From Candidatus Aminicenantota bacterium (GTDB lineage: Bacteria > Acidobacteriota > Aminicenantia > Aminicenantales > Aminicenantaceae), in NCBI GenBank assembly GCA_016927475.1, contig JAFGMO010000103.1:1-64000 (forward strand): DNA of 64,000 nt. The letters are read 5' to 3'. The first letter of the stretch is position 1. Each line of letters begins with the position of its first letter. Positions 46,261 to 55,118 of the stretch are shown one piece after another. Made by a program: the position numbers and the translations under genes. Under the pieces are notes generated by a model. It did not search any database, was not told the origin of the DNA, and saw only the letters and a program-made list of their open reading frames with translations.

Positions 46261-46450
46261 AAAAGACACAAAAAAATGATAAAAAGTTCGATCATTGTCG
46301 ATCAAGGGAATATCAATTTTTATTCGAGTGCGGACATTAACTATTAATAAATGATACCTGTCTGTTTCAAAGTTTTAGAAAATACCGGGAGGTAAAATTG
46401 CAAGGTTTATTACTGATTAAATAGGGAATGTAGGTTCTTAGGAGGCTAAC

Positions 46451-47313
46451 ATGAAAAAAAAGAATATCCTCTGGCTATATTTGGGAGTTGTATTCATATT
46501 GAGTTACTTATGGCAGTTGGTCATAAATTTTACAGGTGGCATTAATTCCAAGCTGTTCCCTTTTATGATGTTGTTCCCGGCAATCACGGCGATTGTTTTT
46601 CGCATCATCAATAAGGAAGGTTTTAGAAATGTTGGTTGGGGATTAAGAAAGTGGTGGTATGTAATACCAGTCCTGATAGTTCCCATTGTAGTTGTCCTGG
46701 TTACAGGCATTCTTCTCGCGACATTTGATTTGGCTACGTTGTCAGATAAATATTTTATTTTCAAAAATGGAATGGTCGAGATCTCAAAAATTCGGCTTGT
46801 CCTTGGGAATCATACACAAAGCATCGCATTTTTTGCTCTGAATTTTTTGCTCTCTCTTTTATTCAATCTCTGTCCGGAAGTATCATCACAATTGGAGAGG
46901 AATTTGGCTGGAGAGGTTATGTACAGGAGAAATTGATAAGAAAATTTGGTTTGACCCGGGGGCTTCTTCTTCTGGGGGCTATATGGGGTTATTGGCATTT
47001 GCCCATTGGCTTGATGGGCTGGAATTTTCCGAACATGCCGATCTTAGGAGCTTTTATACTGACACCTGTCTCCACGATATTCCATGGGATATATTTGGCC
47101 TGGCTCTATCTGCGATCAAGAAGTATTTGGATGCCGACTCTGGCTCATGCCGCTATAAATCTAACCGCTCTTCTTCTCCTTAATGGATTCATCATGCAAC
47201 AAGATATTCTATTCCTACAAGTGATGTTTATGGCGGCTTGGGGCGTTGTAGCGGTTTCCTGTTTGATTTCCTTGAACAGACATAAGCCGATGCTTTGGCA
47301 GGCTACTGGTTGA
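46451..47313 (+). pseudogene. CPBP family protease, interrupted by a frameshift
   Basis: Two adjoining frames together make one CPBP membrane protease of about 287 residues. The first frame (46451-46936) carries the N-terminal membrane helices and then runs into nonsense (CPEVSSQLERN). From about 46860 the other frame reads SIITIGEEFGWRGYVQEKL, giving motif 1 EExxxR, and continues with GYWHLPIGLMGWNFPN and HAAINLTALL. Removing one CT from the (CT)4 run at 46850-46857 restores a continuous frame; adding one T to the T6 run just before also would. It may be a true pseudogene, a phase-variable gene or a sequencing error. Confidence 0.8.
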
Positions 47314-47527
47314 TTTATTCACCTTAATATGGAGGGCTAGATGATGTCATGAATATTTACCGGGTCGATGCGAAAATTATCGATCAGTTCAGACCGGATG
47401 ATCGTAAATATGAGAAATAAAATATGGATAACAATATCAAAGACTGGAACTATTTATTGGGCTGGAAGGAGACATGATAGTTCCGGGCGCGATGATATCT
47501 ATTTTTCCAGATTGGTGAGAGGTTAAT

Positions 47528-48055
47528 ATGAAATTTATCCGACTATTAAAGATTGCTGCACTTTCATTTATTATTCCAATTTTATTAATTGTTTTTTCGG
47601 GATGCAATCAAAATAATTTGGTTGATGAAGAAATTATCAAAAAAACCATCAACGATTCTTTCGGGTGGGCGTTGACTAAAGATCGTACACTTTTTGAGAG
47701 CATTTTTGCCAAAGATGAAAATTTCTTTACTTTTTATCCCGATTCCAAAAGCACAGTTACAGGTTGGAACCAATTTGAAAAATTCTTAGATCATTGGATG
47801 GATCCAAGAAACAAAGCTACTAATTATGATATCAGGGATCTAAGACTGGTTATTTCACAAAGCAGTGATGTTGCATGGTTCTCTGCAATTGTAGACGATA
47901 ACGGGGAATGGGATGGAAAACCATGGAGCTCAAAAGATGTCCGTTGGACCGGAATTTTGGAAAAACGAAATGGAAAATGGGTAATTGTTCAACAACATAT
48001 GTCGGAAGCAAAAGATAAAGTTATTGAGAATATTATAAACGAGACATCGCAATAA
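47528..48055 (+). CDS. SnoaL-like (NTF2-fold) lipoprotein
   Basis: A 175-residue lipoprotein: signal peptide IAALSFIIPILLIVFSGC with the lipobox ending in Cys at about residue 26. The remainder fits a SnoaL_3/DUF4440 NTF2-like domain: helix IIKKTINDSFGWALTKDRTL, then FTFYPDSKSTVTGWNQFEKF and the terminal strands VRWTGILEKRNGKWVIVQQH. Function unknown. The 214 bp before it contain only tiny frames. Confidence 0.75.
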   Translation: MKFIRLLKIAALSFIIPILLIVFSGCNQNNLVDEEIIKKTINDSFGWALTKDRTLFESIFAKDENFFTFYPDSKSTVTGWNQFEKFLDHWMDPRNKATNYDIRDLRLVISQSSDVAWFSAIVDDNGEWDGKPWSSKDVRWTGILEKRNGKWVIVQQHMSEAKDKVIENIINETSQ

Positions 48056-48160
48056 GATAATCACTTACTGTTACAAAATAATCAAACCTTAGGCGGTATT
48101 ATTGGAGTTGCCATTGGAATTCTGTTGGTTGAGTTCGTCGGTAATAAACAAAAAATAATT

Positions 48161-48189
48161 TTGACTCGTGAATAAAGCAGGTTAATTAA
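48161..48189. repeat. Dispersed repeat, copy E (right end only)
   Basis: TTGACTCGTGAATAAAGCAG followed by GTTAATTAA matches the right end of copy A (31441-31469) nearly base for base. The rest of the element is absent. Confidence 0.6.
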
Positions 48190-48242
48190 ATTAGAATTGG
48201 AAATGTGGGATGAGTTGATAATTTATTTTTAAGGAGAAAACT

Positions 48243-48635
48243 ATGGCCAAAATACAAGTATCATCGGAGTCCCCTTATGTAAATACCATAGGCTTTTCCA
48301 GAGCGGTCAGGATTGATAATATCATTGCCGTCTCCGGCACCGCCCCTTTAGACCCCGATGGGACCACAGCTTATCCGGGCGATGCTTATGCCCAAACACG
48401 GAGCTGTCTGGAGATAATAAAAGAAGCGATTAAAGAAGCCGGCGGCAGCCTTGAGGATGTCATCAGGACAAGGATCATGCTTAAAGATATCTCCATCTGG
48501 AAGGAAGCCGCCAGGGCTCATGGGGAGTTTTTTTCCCGGATCAAACCAGCCTGCACTTTTGTTGAAGTAAAGGGTTTTGTCCGGGATGACTGGCTGGTGG
48601 AGATCGAAGCGGACTGTGTGACATCAGAGAAGTAA
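48243..48635 (+). CDS. RidA family protein lacking the catalytic arginine
   Basis: A 130-residue YjgF/RidA-type protein: IIAVSGTAPLDPDGT, AYAQTRSCLEIIKEAIKEAG, DVIRTRIMLKDISIWKEAAR, LVEIEADCV. In RidA enzymes the imine-deaminating Arg sits in a PxRS motif; here the motif reads PACT, with Cys104 at the Arg position. It therefore probably does not deaminate enamines like canonical RidA and belongs to a paralog group. AAGGAG precedes the ATG. It is followed, after a 255-bp gap, by a DapA-like gene. Confidence 0.85.
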   Translation: MAKIQVSSESPYVNTIGFSRAVRIDNIIAVSGTAPLDPDGTTAYPGDAYAQTRSCLEIIKEAIKEAGGSLEDVIRTRIMLKDISIWKEAARAHGEFFSRIKPACTFVEVKGFVRDDWLVEIEADCVTSEK

Positions 48636-48890
48636 GATTGATTGAGGAGCTATTGGTTGGTCATGATATCAATAGACGATTTTGATCAGCCGGAGCAGGA
48701 AATCCGGGACCTGCTTCGGCTGGACCAGGGTATAGAGTCCTCTTGATGTAAAGCACATCTGTATACGTGTTGTAAGCGGCTTCCGCCGACATACATGAGT
48801 GATGAAATGCTGGCGTACGTATATGGGATTGAGTCGGAGGCAGCCGAGGATGGAAAACGTCTGCTGCTGTAAGTTTTTTCGGAGGTTTTT

Positions 48891-49841
48891 ATGGAGCAAA
48901 TAGAACTTAGAGGAACCATCGTTCCACTAGTAACACCCTTTAATGATGATGAGTCTGTAAATCTTCCTGCTTTGGAGCAACTGATAGATTATATCCTTTA
49001 TCAGGGAGCCGACGGCCTCATCTCTACAGCCCTGACTGGAGAAGGCCCCCAGCTTAAGGATGATGAGATAACCGATGTCTGGGATGTGGTGTTCCAAAAA
49101 GCGAAGCATAAACTGCCGGTGATTCCGGCCGTAATCTCTCACACCACTGCCAGAGCCGTACATCTTGTGAGTATTGCTGAAGAAAAAGGGGCGGCTGCCG
49201 TTATGGTCGCTCCGATCCTGAACGAAATTTATGTGGAGCGTTCCCACAGGGATATCATTGGATTTTATAAAGACATAGCCGGTTCGACCTCGCTTCCCAT
49301 TATCTTGTTCAATTATCCGTCTTTGACCTCAGTGGATATCGTTCCATCCCTTGCCACGCGGCTTGTTGAGATCGAAAATATCAGATACATAAAAGAAAGC
49401 ATCGGTGATGTGAGGCGTGTTCACGAGATCGAACGTCTAACTGGAAAGAGTCTTTCTGTTATTTGCGGGGCACCGAATACGGCCCTTGAATGCTTTGCGC
49501 TGGGCTGCAGGACTTGGATCACAGGAATCTTGAATAACGTTCCCCGCTCAGCGCGGCAGTTGATGCAGGCTGTCCATGACCTGGGTGATTTAGGGCTTGC
49601 ACGCCGTATATATTATAATCAAATACTTCCTGTGGTTGATGTTTTACAGGACAATAACAACTCTTTGGGTACCATAAAGACCGGTGTGTCTATCCGCGGC
49701 GTCGATGTCGGCCCACCTCGCCGCCCGGGACGGCCAATAGAAGAAAAAGACCGTATGCGGTTGGAACAGCTTTTTAAAAATATTGATGAAAATGAAGTTC
49801 AAATAGCCAAAGAGATAGCCAAAAAGGGCTTTGATATATGA
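48891..49841 (+). CDS. DapA/NAL family (class I lyase) protein, non-DapA substrate
   Basis: A 316-residue TIM-barrel Schiff-base lyase of the dihydrodipicolinate synthase family. The Schiff-base lysine is Lys168 in YIKES. In DapA the loops read GTTGES and YNVPSRTG; here they are ALTGEG and FNYPSLTS, so the catalytic Tyr is Phe140 and the substrate-carboxylate Arg is lost. It is unlikely to make dihydrodipicolinate. With the RidA-type gene upstream it may belong to an amino- or keto-acid breakdown route. CGGAGG precedes the ATG. Confidence 0.82.
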   Translation: MEQIELRGTIVPLVTPFNDDESVNLPALEQLIDYILYQGADGLISTALTGEGPQLKDDEITDVWDVVFQKAKHKLPVIPAVISHTTARAVHLVSIAEEKGAAAVMVAPILNEIYVERSHRDIIGFYKDIAGSTSLPIILFNYPSLTSVDIVPSLATRLVEIENIRYIKESIGDVRRVHEIERLTGKSLSVICGAPNTALECFALGCRTWITGILNNVPRSARQLMQAVHDLGDLGLARRIYYNQILPVVDVLQDNNNSLGTIKTGVSIRGVDVGPPRRPGRPIEEKDRMRLEQLFKNIDENEVQIAKEIAKKGFDI

Positions 49842-49941
49842 ATCCATTGATATTAAAATTAAAATCCTAGAGTTTTAAAGAGGTAACCGCATTAACTGAT
49901 TAACTAGGCTGTATTTATATGATAAGAGGGAGGGTTCAAAG

Positions 49942-52347
49942 ATGAATATATATTTAGGTACTTTTTTAATCTCTCTTATAACTCTTACTTTTGAGGTAAC
50001 ATTGGTGCGACTTTTAAGCGTGGTTTCATGGTACTATTTAGGTTTTTTTGCTGTCTCAACTGCTATGTTAGGTATGACTGCAGGTGCTACGACAGTTTAT
50101 CTGAAACCAAATTGGTTTTTAGATAAAAAATTTAATATAAATATTGCACATGCTAGTTTAGGGTATTCATTAATTACACCGTTTGCTCTAATAATAATCT
50201 GTATAACGCCAATGGTCTTAAAACCATCTCTTATGAGTCTTTGCGCACTTTTTGTAGTAACCATTGCCTGCATGTTACCTTTTTACTTTTCGGGCATGGT
50301 AATAACAGCAATTTTGACCAAATGCCAGCTCCCCATTGGGAGATTATATGCGAGCGATTTGCTCGGTGCATCATTCGGTTGTTTATTTGTCTTAATTTTA
50401 CTTAATGTAATTGATGCTGCGAGTTTAATTTTATTATCTGGATCCATAGCTGTTATAGCCGCACTTAGTTTTGTATGGCATGATCCAATTTTTTATTTCA
50501 AACGTGTAGCTTATTTGATATTTGCTATTCTCTCTTTCTTTGCTATTGTTAACTCATTTACATCATATGGAATAAGGCCATTCATTGTAAAGGGCAGTAT
50601 CGAAGACCTACGAAAATATGAGTTAGAAAAATGGAATTCTTTATCTAGGGTAGTTGTTTATAAAAAAAGTGAAGGTGATCCACAGTATTGGGGTAAAAGT
50701 CCAGCGGCTCCTAAAGATGAAAAAGTCTCTCAATATAGTATGAACATTGATGGATGTGCTGGCACCGTCTTACGGAGATTTTCAACCATAGAAGATATTA
50801 AGCACCTGCGTTTTGATTTGGTGAACATAGCTTATTACCTACGTCCTAAAGGAGGAGCTTGTATTATCGGCGTGGGGGGAGCGAGAGATATACAAAGTGC
50901 TTTTCTGTTTGGTCATAAAAGGATAGTTGGGATCGATATAAATCCTATCTTCATTGATCTATTGAAGAATAAATTTAGAGATTTCGCTGGAATCGCTAAA
51001 CGCAAAGAAGTAGTTCTTGTAGTTGACGAGGCGAGAAGTTACTTATCAAGAACCAAAGAAAAATATTCTGTTATTCAGATGTCCTTGATCGATACGTGGG
51101 CATCAACAACTGCCGGTGCATTTTCTCTTTCCGAAAATTCCCTTTACACATTAGAAGGATGGAAAGTTTTTCTTAATCGCCTAAAAGATGATGGAATCTT
51201 TACGGTATCAAGATGGTATAACCCGGAAAACCTTTCAGAAACTGGACGTATTATTAGTCTAGCAGTAGCAACGTTACTAGATTTGGGAATCAAAAACCCT
51301 CAACAACATATTGCTATACTAACCACCGAAAACCTTTCTACTTTATTGCTTAGTAGACAACCATTTAGCGATGAAGATATTTCGAGTCTAAAAGATATTG
51401 CATCAGAATTACAGTTTAGTCTTGATATATACCCAGGAATGGTACCAACTGAAGAAGTCTTTCATCAAATAGTAAATAGCAAGTCATTCAATGAACTAAA
51501 CGAGGCCATAGAAGAAGAAATTTTAAATTTCAAACCAACCACAGATGAAAATCCATATTTTTTTAATATGTTAAGAATTAAACATCTAAATCCTTTGACT
51601 TGGCGGAAAGAAGTTAGAGAAGCAGGAATTCTTAGGGGCAATTTAATTGCAAATATCATTCTCGGAGGGCTCATTCTAATTTTACTTTTTCTAACGTTGG
51701 TTACTATTGTTTTACCTCTATTATTTAGATCTAAATTAAAAAAAAATAAGAGTAAGAATGATTCGATTCTTGTGTCTGCTGCGATATATTTTTCATTGAT
51801 CGGCGCAGGATTTATGTTTGTTGAAATTGCATTAATTCAAAGACTGTCGGTTTTCCTAGGTCATCCCGTATATGCATTGGGAATTTTACTCTTTACTATC
51901 ATTGTTAGTGCTAGTATCGGTAGTTTCTTAAGCGAACATTTGCCTTTAACGCGTATTCCTTGGATTTCTATTTTTCCTTTAGCTATTTCCTTAATTATTC
52001 TTATAATGTGTCTTTTTCTGTTAAAAATAACATTGAGCTTGGTATCTTCGTCTATGATAATCAAAATATTCTTGTCTATACTTATTATTTTCCCTTTGGG
52101 TATGCTCTTAGGTGTTTGTTTTCCAACGGGGATGCGGTTGGTCAAGGCTATCAGAACAGATGAGACGCCATGGTATTGGGCCCTCAATGGTATTTTCAGC
52201 GTTCTTTGCTCAGCACTTGCTGTTTTTATTTCAATTCACTTTGGTATTTCCACAAGTTTCTATATAGGAAGCATTTGCTACCTCTTGCTTTTGCCTTGTC
52301 TTTTTTATTTGCATAAGGCTAACACCAAACCCCACGCACTTTATTAA
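49942..52347 (+). CDS. Membrane-embedded spermidine-synthase-like protein
   Basis: An 801-residue protein with about seven membrane helices at each end and a Rossmann methyltransferase/aminopropyltransferase-like domain in the middle (about residues 240-450): GGACIIGVGGARDIQSAF, RIVGIDINPIFIDLL, KEVVLVVDEARSYLSRTKEK, YSVIQMSLIDTWASTTAGAF. The gate-keeping acidic residues of true spermidine synthases are not obvious. Similar polytopic proteins exist but are mostly uncharacterised. Strongly AT-rich, unlike the neighbouring RidA/DapA-like genes, which suggests separate acquisition. Confidence 0.75.
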   Translation: MNIYLGTFLISLITLTFEVTLVRLLSVVSWYYLGFFAVSTAMLGMTAGATTVYLKPNWFLDKKFNINIAHASLGYSLITPFALIIICITPMVLKPSLMSLCALFVVTIACMLPFYFSGMVITAILTKCQLPIGRLYASDLLGASFGCLFVLILLNVIDAASLILLSGSIAVIAALSFVWHDPIFYFKRVAYLIFAILSFFAIVNSFTSYGIRPFIVKGSIEDLRKYELEKWNSLSRVVVYKKSEGDPQYWGKSPAAPKDEKVSQYSMNIDGCAGTVLRRFSTIEDIKHLRFDLVNIAYYLRPKGGACIIGVGGARDIQSAFLFGHKRIVGIDINPIFIDLLKNKFRDFAGIAKRKEVVLVVDEARSYLSRTKEKYSVIQMSLIDTWASTTAGAFSLSENSLYTLEGWKVFLNRLKDDGIFTVSRWYNPENLSETGRIISLAVATLLDLGIKNPQQHIAILTTENLSTLLLSRQPFSDEDISSLKDIASELQFSLDIYPGMVPTEEVFHQIVNSKSFNELNEAIEEEILNFKPTTDENPYFFNMLRIKHLNPLTWRKEVREAGILRGNLIANIILGGLILILLFLTLVTIVLPLLFRSKLKKNKSKNDSILVSAAIYFSLIGAGFMFVEIALIQRLSVFLGHPVYALGILLFTIIVSASIGSFLSEHLPLTRIPWISIFPLAISLIILIMCLFLLKITLSLVSSSMIIKIFLSILIIFPLGMLLGVCFPTGMRLVKAIRTDETPWYWALNGIFSVLCSALAVFISIHFGISTSFYIGSICYLLLLPCLFYLHKANTKPHALY

Positions 52348-52480
52348 CCTGTATTATTCATAAATTCGGCCGACACCAACAGATAGTTATAATAATATGT
52401 GTCATTTAATGGTGATTTTCCTTAAAATTGATAATGAAACATTTTCCATGACCGTTTTCAAGAAAATGTCGGCAAGCGTA
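52346..52480. repeat. Dispersed repeat, copy B (left half)
   Basis: AACCTGTATTATTCATAAA leads into TTCGGCCGACACC and the shared core with GTGTCATTTAATGGTGATTT and AATGAAACATTTTCCATGAC, ending at TGTCGGC (52468-52474). The right arm is missing. It begins at the stop of the preceding gene. Confidence 0.75.
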
Positions 52481-52511
52481 TTAAATTCTCAACGTACCAC
52501 TGATTTTTATA

Positions 52512-53195
52512 TTAGACAACCTCCGGTACCACTATCTCACAAAATACACTGGATCCATCTACTTCTATTATCTCAGGATCCAGATTCAACTTCGAGCACA
52601 ATGATCGAAAACCTTCCGGTGTTTTAAACCCAGTTCGGAAACCGTCCTTGCAGACAATCTCGCCGTTCCCTGTCCTGGTGTAATCAATTTCACCCAATAA
52701 ACCGGCTGCTGCCTGTGCCTCAAACCAAAGCAGACGATGTTTCCAAAATTTTTCTGAATAGCTGGAAAAATATTGGCTCCCACCGGGCTTCGTAACCCGT
52801 AGAGCCTGGCGGAGGAGCAATTCATGATCAACGCCGAAGGCACAAATCCCGTTCTGAACGCATATCACTTTATCGAATTCTGTATCGTCGAAAGTAAGTG
52901 CCGATGCATCCATCTCATAATATTCACATTTTGTATCGGAACCCGACATTCGACGAGCCAACTCAAGACTCTCCCTCGAGTTGTCAATCCCTACGACACG
53001 ACTTGCCACTTTTGCTAGCCTAGAGGTAACGCGACCATACCCGCAGCCCAATTCCAGGACTGAATCAGTGCGTTCAAGATGTTGAAGAACGAATTGAATT
53101 TCTGCTTCCAGATATTGTTGGACCCGTGGAGAGGCTATCTCGTAGCAGCGAAGCAGGCGTTCGCCAGATAACTTTTCAACGTAGTATCCATCCAT
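52512..53195 (-). CDS. Class I SAM-dependent methyltransferase
   Basis: A 227-residue soluble methyltransferase. Motif I VLELGCGYGRVTSRLAKVA, motif II VVGIDNSRESLELAR, then YYEMDASALTFDDTEFDKVI and ALRVTKPGGSQYFSSYS. The substrate is not visible; the family context resembles generic cassette-borne methyltransferases. It starts 33 nt after a well-formed attC and has CAGGAG before the ATG, so it is the distal cassette of the leftmost arm. No attC is seen at its own 3-prime end, where repeat copy B begins. Confidence 0.82.
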   Translation of the reverse strand: MDGYYVEKLSGERLLRCYEIASPRVQQYLEAEIQFVLQHLERTDSVLELGCGYGRVTSRLAKVASRVVGIDNSRESLELARRMSGSDTKCEYYEMDASALTFDDTEFDKVICVQNGICAFGVDHELLLRQALRVTKPGGSQYFSSYSEKFWKHRLLWFEAQAAAGLLGEIDYTRTGNGEIVCKDGFRTGFKTPEGFRSLCSKLNLDPEIIEVDGSSVFCEIVVPEVV

Positions 53196-53227
53196 CTTTA
53201 CTCCTGAGTTTTATCGTGATTTGGTTT

Positions 53228-53292
53228 GTCTAACGCTCGTGTTCACCAGCGGCAAGCCGAGCGAAGCCGTTCGCTGGAACACGTTGTTAGGT
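53228..53292 (-). other. attC site 1
   Basis: Read on the minus strand it begins ACCTAAC (fits RYYYAAC) and ends GTTAGAC (fits GTTRRRY), 65 bp apart. CGTGTTC-CAGCG near the left pairs with CGCTGG-TGAACACG near the right with unpaired bases between the blocks, the classic attC hairpin plan. It lies directly after the stop of the DUF1003 gene. Confidence 0.85.
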
Positions 53293-53293
53293 G

Positions 53294-53995
53294 TTATCTT
53301 TTCTTTCCGATCTCTGACAGTAGATCGAGTTGAATCTCCTGGATTTGGGCAAGGCGATCCCACTGTTGCGACAGGAGATGGTCGATCTTGTCATGAAGAT
53401 GCCGGATTTCGAGTTCCGCTTTCAGATTCACTTGGTAGTCATGTTGAGAACGTAGCCGGTCCTTTGCCTCCTGCCGGTTCTGGCTCATCATGATGATCGG
53501 CGCTTGGATTGCAGCCAGGCAAGATAGAACCAGGTTCAATAGGATAAAGGGATAGGGATCCGGAGGGTGTACGAACAGCACAACCGAGTTGATCCCAATC
53601 CATAGAGCAATGAAAATGCCGAAACATATGAGAAAAACCCAACTTCCACCAAATGACGCGATTCGATCCGCCAATCTCTCACCGAATGACCACGATTGCT
53701 CAAACTCCGAGTCTATGTTCTTCGTGAGAAGTTCATGGTTACGCATACTATCCAAAACTTCCTGCTCAAGGCTAGTAATCTCTCCTCTTTCAGACTGAAG
53801 CAGGGAGTGGACATAATTCGTTCGGTATTTCGTTAAATCTTCTCGACAGATGTAACTTTTGGAGGACCAGTCGGGATGATCGCGGAGGATTTCCGCTGAA
53901 ATAATATCGCGTACGGCTCCTTCCGGAACAAGGCTCCGAACAGGAAAACTTTTGCCGCAGACAGCACATACATGCATTTCATTCTTTTTTTCCAT
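53294..53995 (-). CDS. DUF1003 membrane protein
   Basis: A 233-residue integron-cassette protein. An N-terminal CxxC (HVCAVCGK) suggests a small metal knuckle. The DUF1003 core has two membrane helices (WVFLICFGIFIALWIGINSV; FILLNLVLSCLAAIQAPIIM) followed by the conserved MSQNRQEAKDRLRSQHDY and NLKAELEIRHLHDKIDHLL. I start at ATG 53995, just inside the cassette after attC 2, with AGGAG 7 nt upstream; the frame runs on to 54037 inside attC 2. The stop codon immediately precedes attC 1. Function unknown. Confidence 0.85.
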   Translation of the reverse strand: MEKKNEMHVCAVCGKSFPVRSLVPEGAVRDIISAEILRDHPDWSSKSYICREDLTKYRTNYVHSLLQSERGEITSLEQEVLDSMRNHELLTKNIDSEFEQSWSFGERLADRIASFGGSWVFLICFGIFIALWIGINSVVLFVHPPDPYPFILLNLVLSCLAAIQAPIIMMSQNRQEAKDRLRSQHDYQVNLKAELEIRHLHDKIDHLLSQQWDRLAQIQEIQLDLLSEIGKKR

Positions 53996-54007
53996 CTCAA
54001 TACTCCT

Positions 54008-54094
54008 GAACAACGTTTCGCGTAACCGGATGTCCAATGCTGCAGAGCAAAGCGGTGCAGCTTTGAGCAGTCTGAGTTGACGCGTTTGTTATAC
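54008..54094 (-). other. attC site 2
   Basis: On the minus strand it starts GTATAACAAACGCGTCAACT and ends CGAAACGTTGTTC, 87 bp, with internal complementary segments such as AAAGC-TGCA and TGCAGAGC. The outer boxes only partly match the attC consensus. It separates the chimeric gene from the DUF1003 gene. Confidence 0.6.
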
Positions 54095-54147
54095 GGCACT
54101 CTTTCATCATATATCTTGTAACATTTACTATTGGAGACAAACAAGAT

Positions 54148-54852
54148 TTATGGTTTTCTGTAACCTATGTTAAAGAAACCATGAGCCGAAGGTCCCTTGT
54201 CAGTTCTAAATACATCAGCTTTCTTTTTACTGCTAAATTTTGCAAATGCCAACTCTTTTACTTTGTGGCCGGAGGTATTGATCTCTTTCCATGGATCAAC
54301 ACCATCTTCTGAGATATACCATTTTTCCCCGCTAGCACGGAATACATCGGCCTTGCCATTGTCGGTGAAGTCTGCAAATGCCAGCTCTTTTAGTGAAAAG
54401 TCTAGTGAGTTTATTTCAGTCCACTTTCCAGTCGCATATTTCGATATAACCCATGGTCCCTTCGAATGGGATATATTTATAAAGTTATTAGGCATCCCTA
54501 AGTTCAGTAAGATATAGACATCATCCTTATCTGGATAATTAGGATCATAAATATGAATTCGGAGATCTTTTGATTTTGTCTCGTATCGATAACCAGTGGC
54601 GAGAACTTGATGGTGTTTTGAAGAATCAGCTGTTACTCCTTTTACGCAAATCAAACCCATGGTTATAGGTTTTCCTTTATCTATTGATTTTCTTAGTGTA
54701 GCAATTTGCAGCTTGGTCACTCTGTCCAGGTGAGCGATTTGACCATGGAAATTTTCATTGTGAATCCTCTTAAGACCCCAACATAAACAACATCTTCTAC
54801 GGCTCATAAGAAGCACATTTGTCACGATTTTATCTGATATGCGTTTGCGCAT
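54148..54852 (-). CDS. Chimeric frame: HNH-like N-terminus fused to C39-like/FG-GAP C-terminus
   Basis: A 234-residue frame built of pieces that normally belong to different proteins. Residues 1-45 (MRKRISDKIVTNVLLMSRRR, CCLCWGL..., GQIAHLDR) look like the start of an HNH-type protein with a CxxC knuckle. After the junction comes MGLICVKG...HHQVLATGYRY and IYDPNYPDKDD, the second half of a papain-like C39-type domain that has lost its Cys half. Then two FG-GAP-like repeats follow (FADFTDNGKADVFRASGEKW; FAKFSSKKKADVFRTDKG). It is probably a deletion fusion and may not be functional. It is the first gene outward from the left flanking repeat of module 2. Confidence 0.6.
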   Translation of the reverse strand: MRKRISDKIVTNVLLMSRRRCCLCWGLKRIHNENFHGQIAHLDRVTKLQIATLRKSIDKGKPITMGLICVKGVTADSSKHHQVLATGYRYETKSKDLRIHIYDPNYPDKDDVYILLNLGMPNNFINISHSKGPWVISKYATGKWTEINSLDFSLKELAFADFTDNGKADVFRASGEKWYISEDGVDPWKEINTSGHKVKELAFAKFSSKKKADVFRTDKGPSAHGFFNIGYRKP

Positions 54853-54977
54853 ATCGCTGCTCTCGGCTGAGTCTGTTTTTGATCAACCGACCTTCCTTTT
54901 ATAATCCAAGAAGCCAGTATCTTCGATATCACTGACATCAACAGTAGGTATACTTCATTAGTATCTTCCCCGGGCAT

Positions 54978-55080
54978 AACTATTACTATACAGAATGCTG
55001 TATTTTATACAGATTTCCTAAATTTAAAGCCAGATATTATGATGTATCATCTAATATCCCCGCAATATTGCAATAATATC
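54978..55080 (-). other. attI-like inverted repeat, module 2, left copy
   Basis: Read outward on the minus strand, this 103-bp stretch aligns without gaps to 56021-56123 at roughly 70% identity. Shared landmarks are TTGCGGGGATATT, ATAATAT, GTATxAAATA and GCATxCTGTATA. The homology stops at GTT (54980-54978), after which the two copies diverge, as expected if cassettes join at the G/TT crossover. Confidence 0.65.
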
Positions 55081-55118
55081 TTATAAATATCTTTATTATA
55101 TTGCAAGGACTATATTTC

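Noticed and set aside
47341-47421. Short frame MNIYRVDAKIIDQFRPDDRK after the frameshifted CPBP gene
   Set aside because: About 23 residues, no motif; could be a gene remnant only.
48636-48890. Two tiny frames between the RidA-type and DapA-like genes (about 48663-48746 and 48795-48872)
   Set aside because: 27 and 25 residues, no family match visible; may be remains of a lost gene but not supportable.
53228-53292. Reading the 53.2-kb palindrome as a rho-independent terminator
   Set aside because: No T-run, split pairing blocks and consensus RYYYAAC/GTTRRRY ends fit an attC far better.
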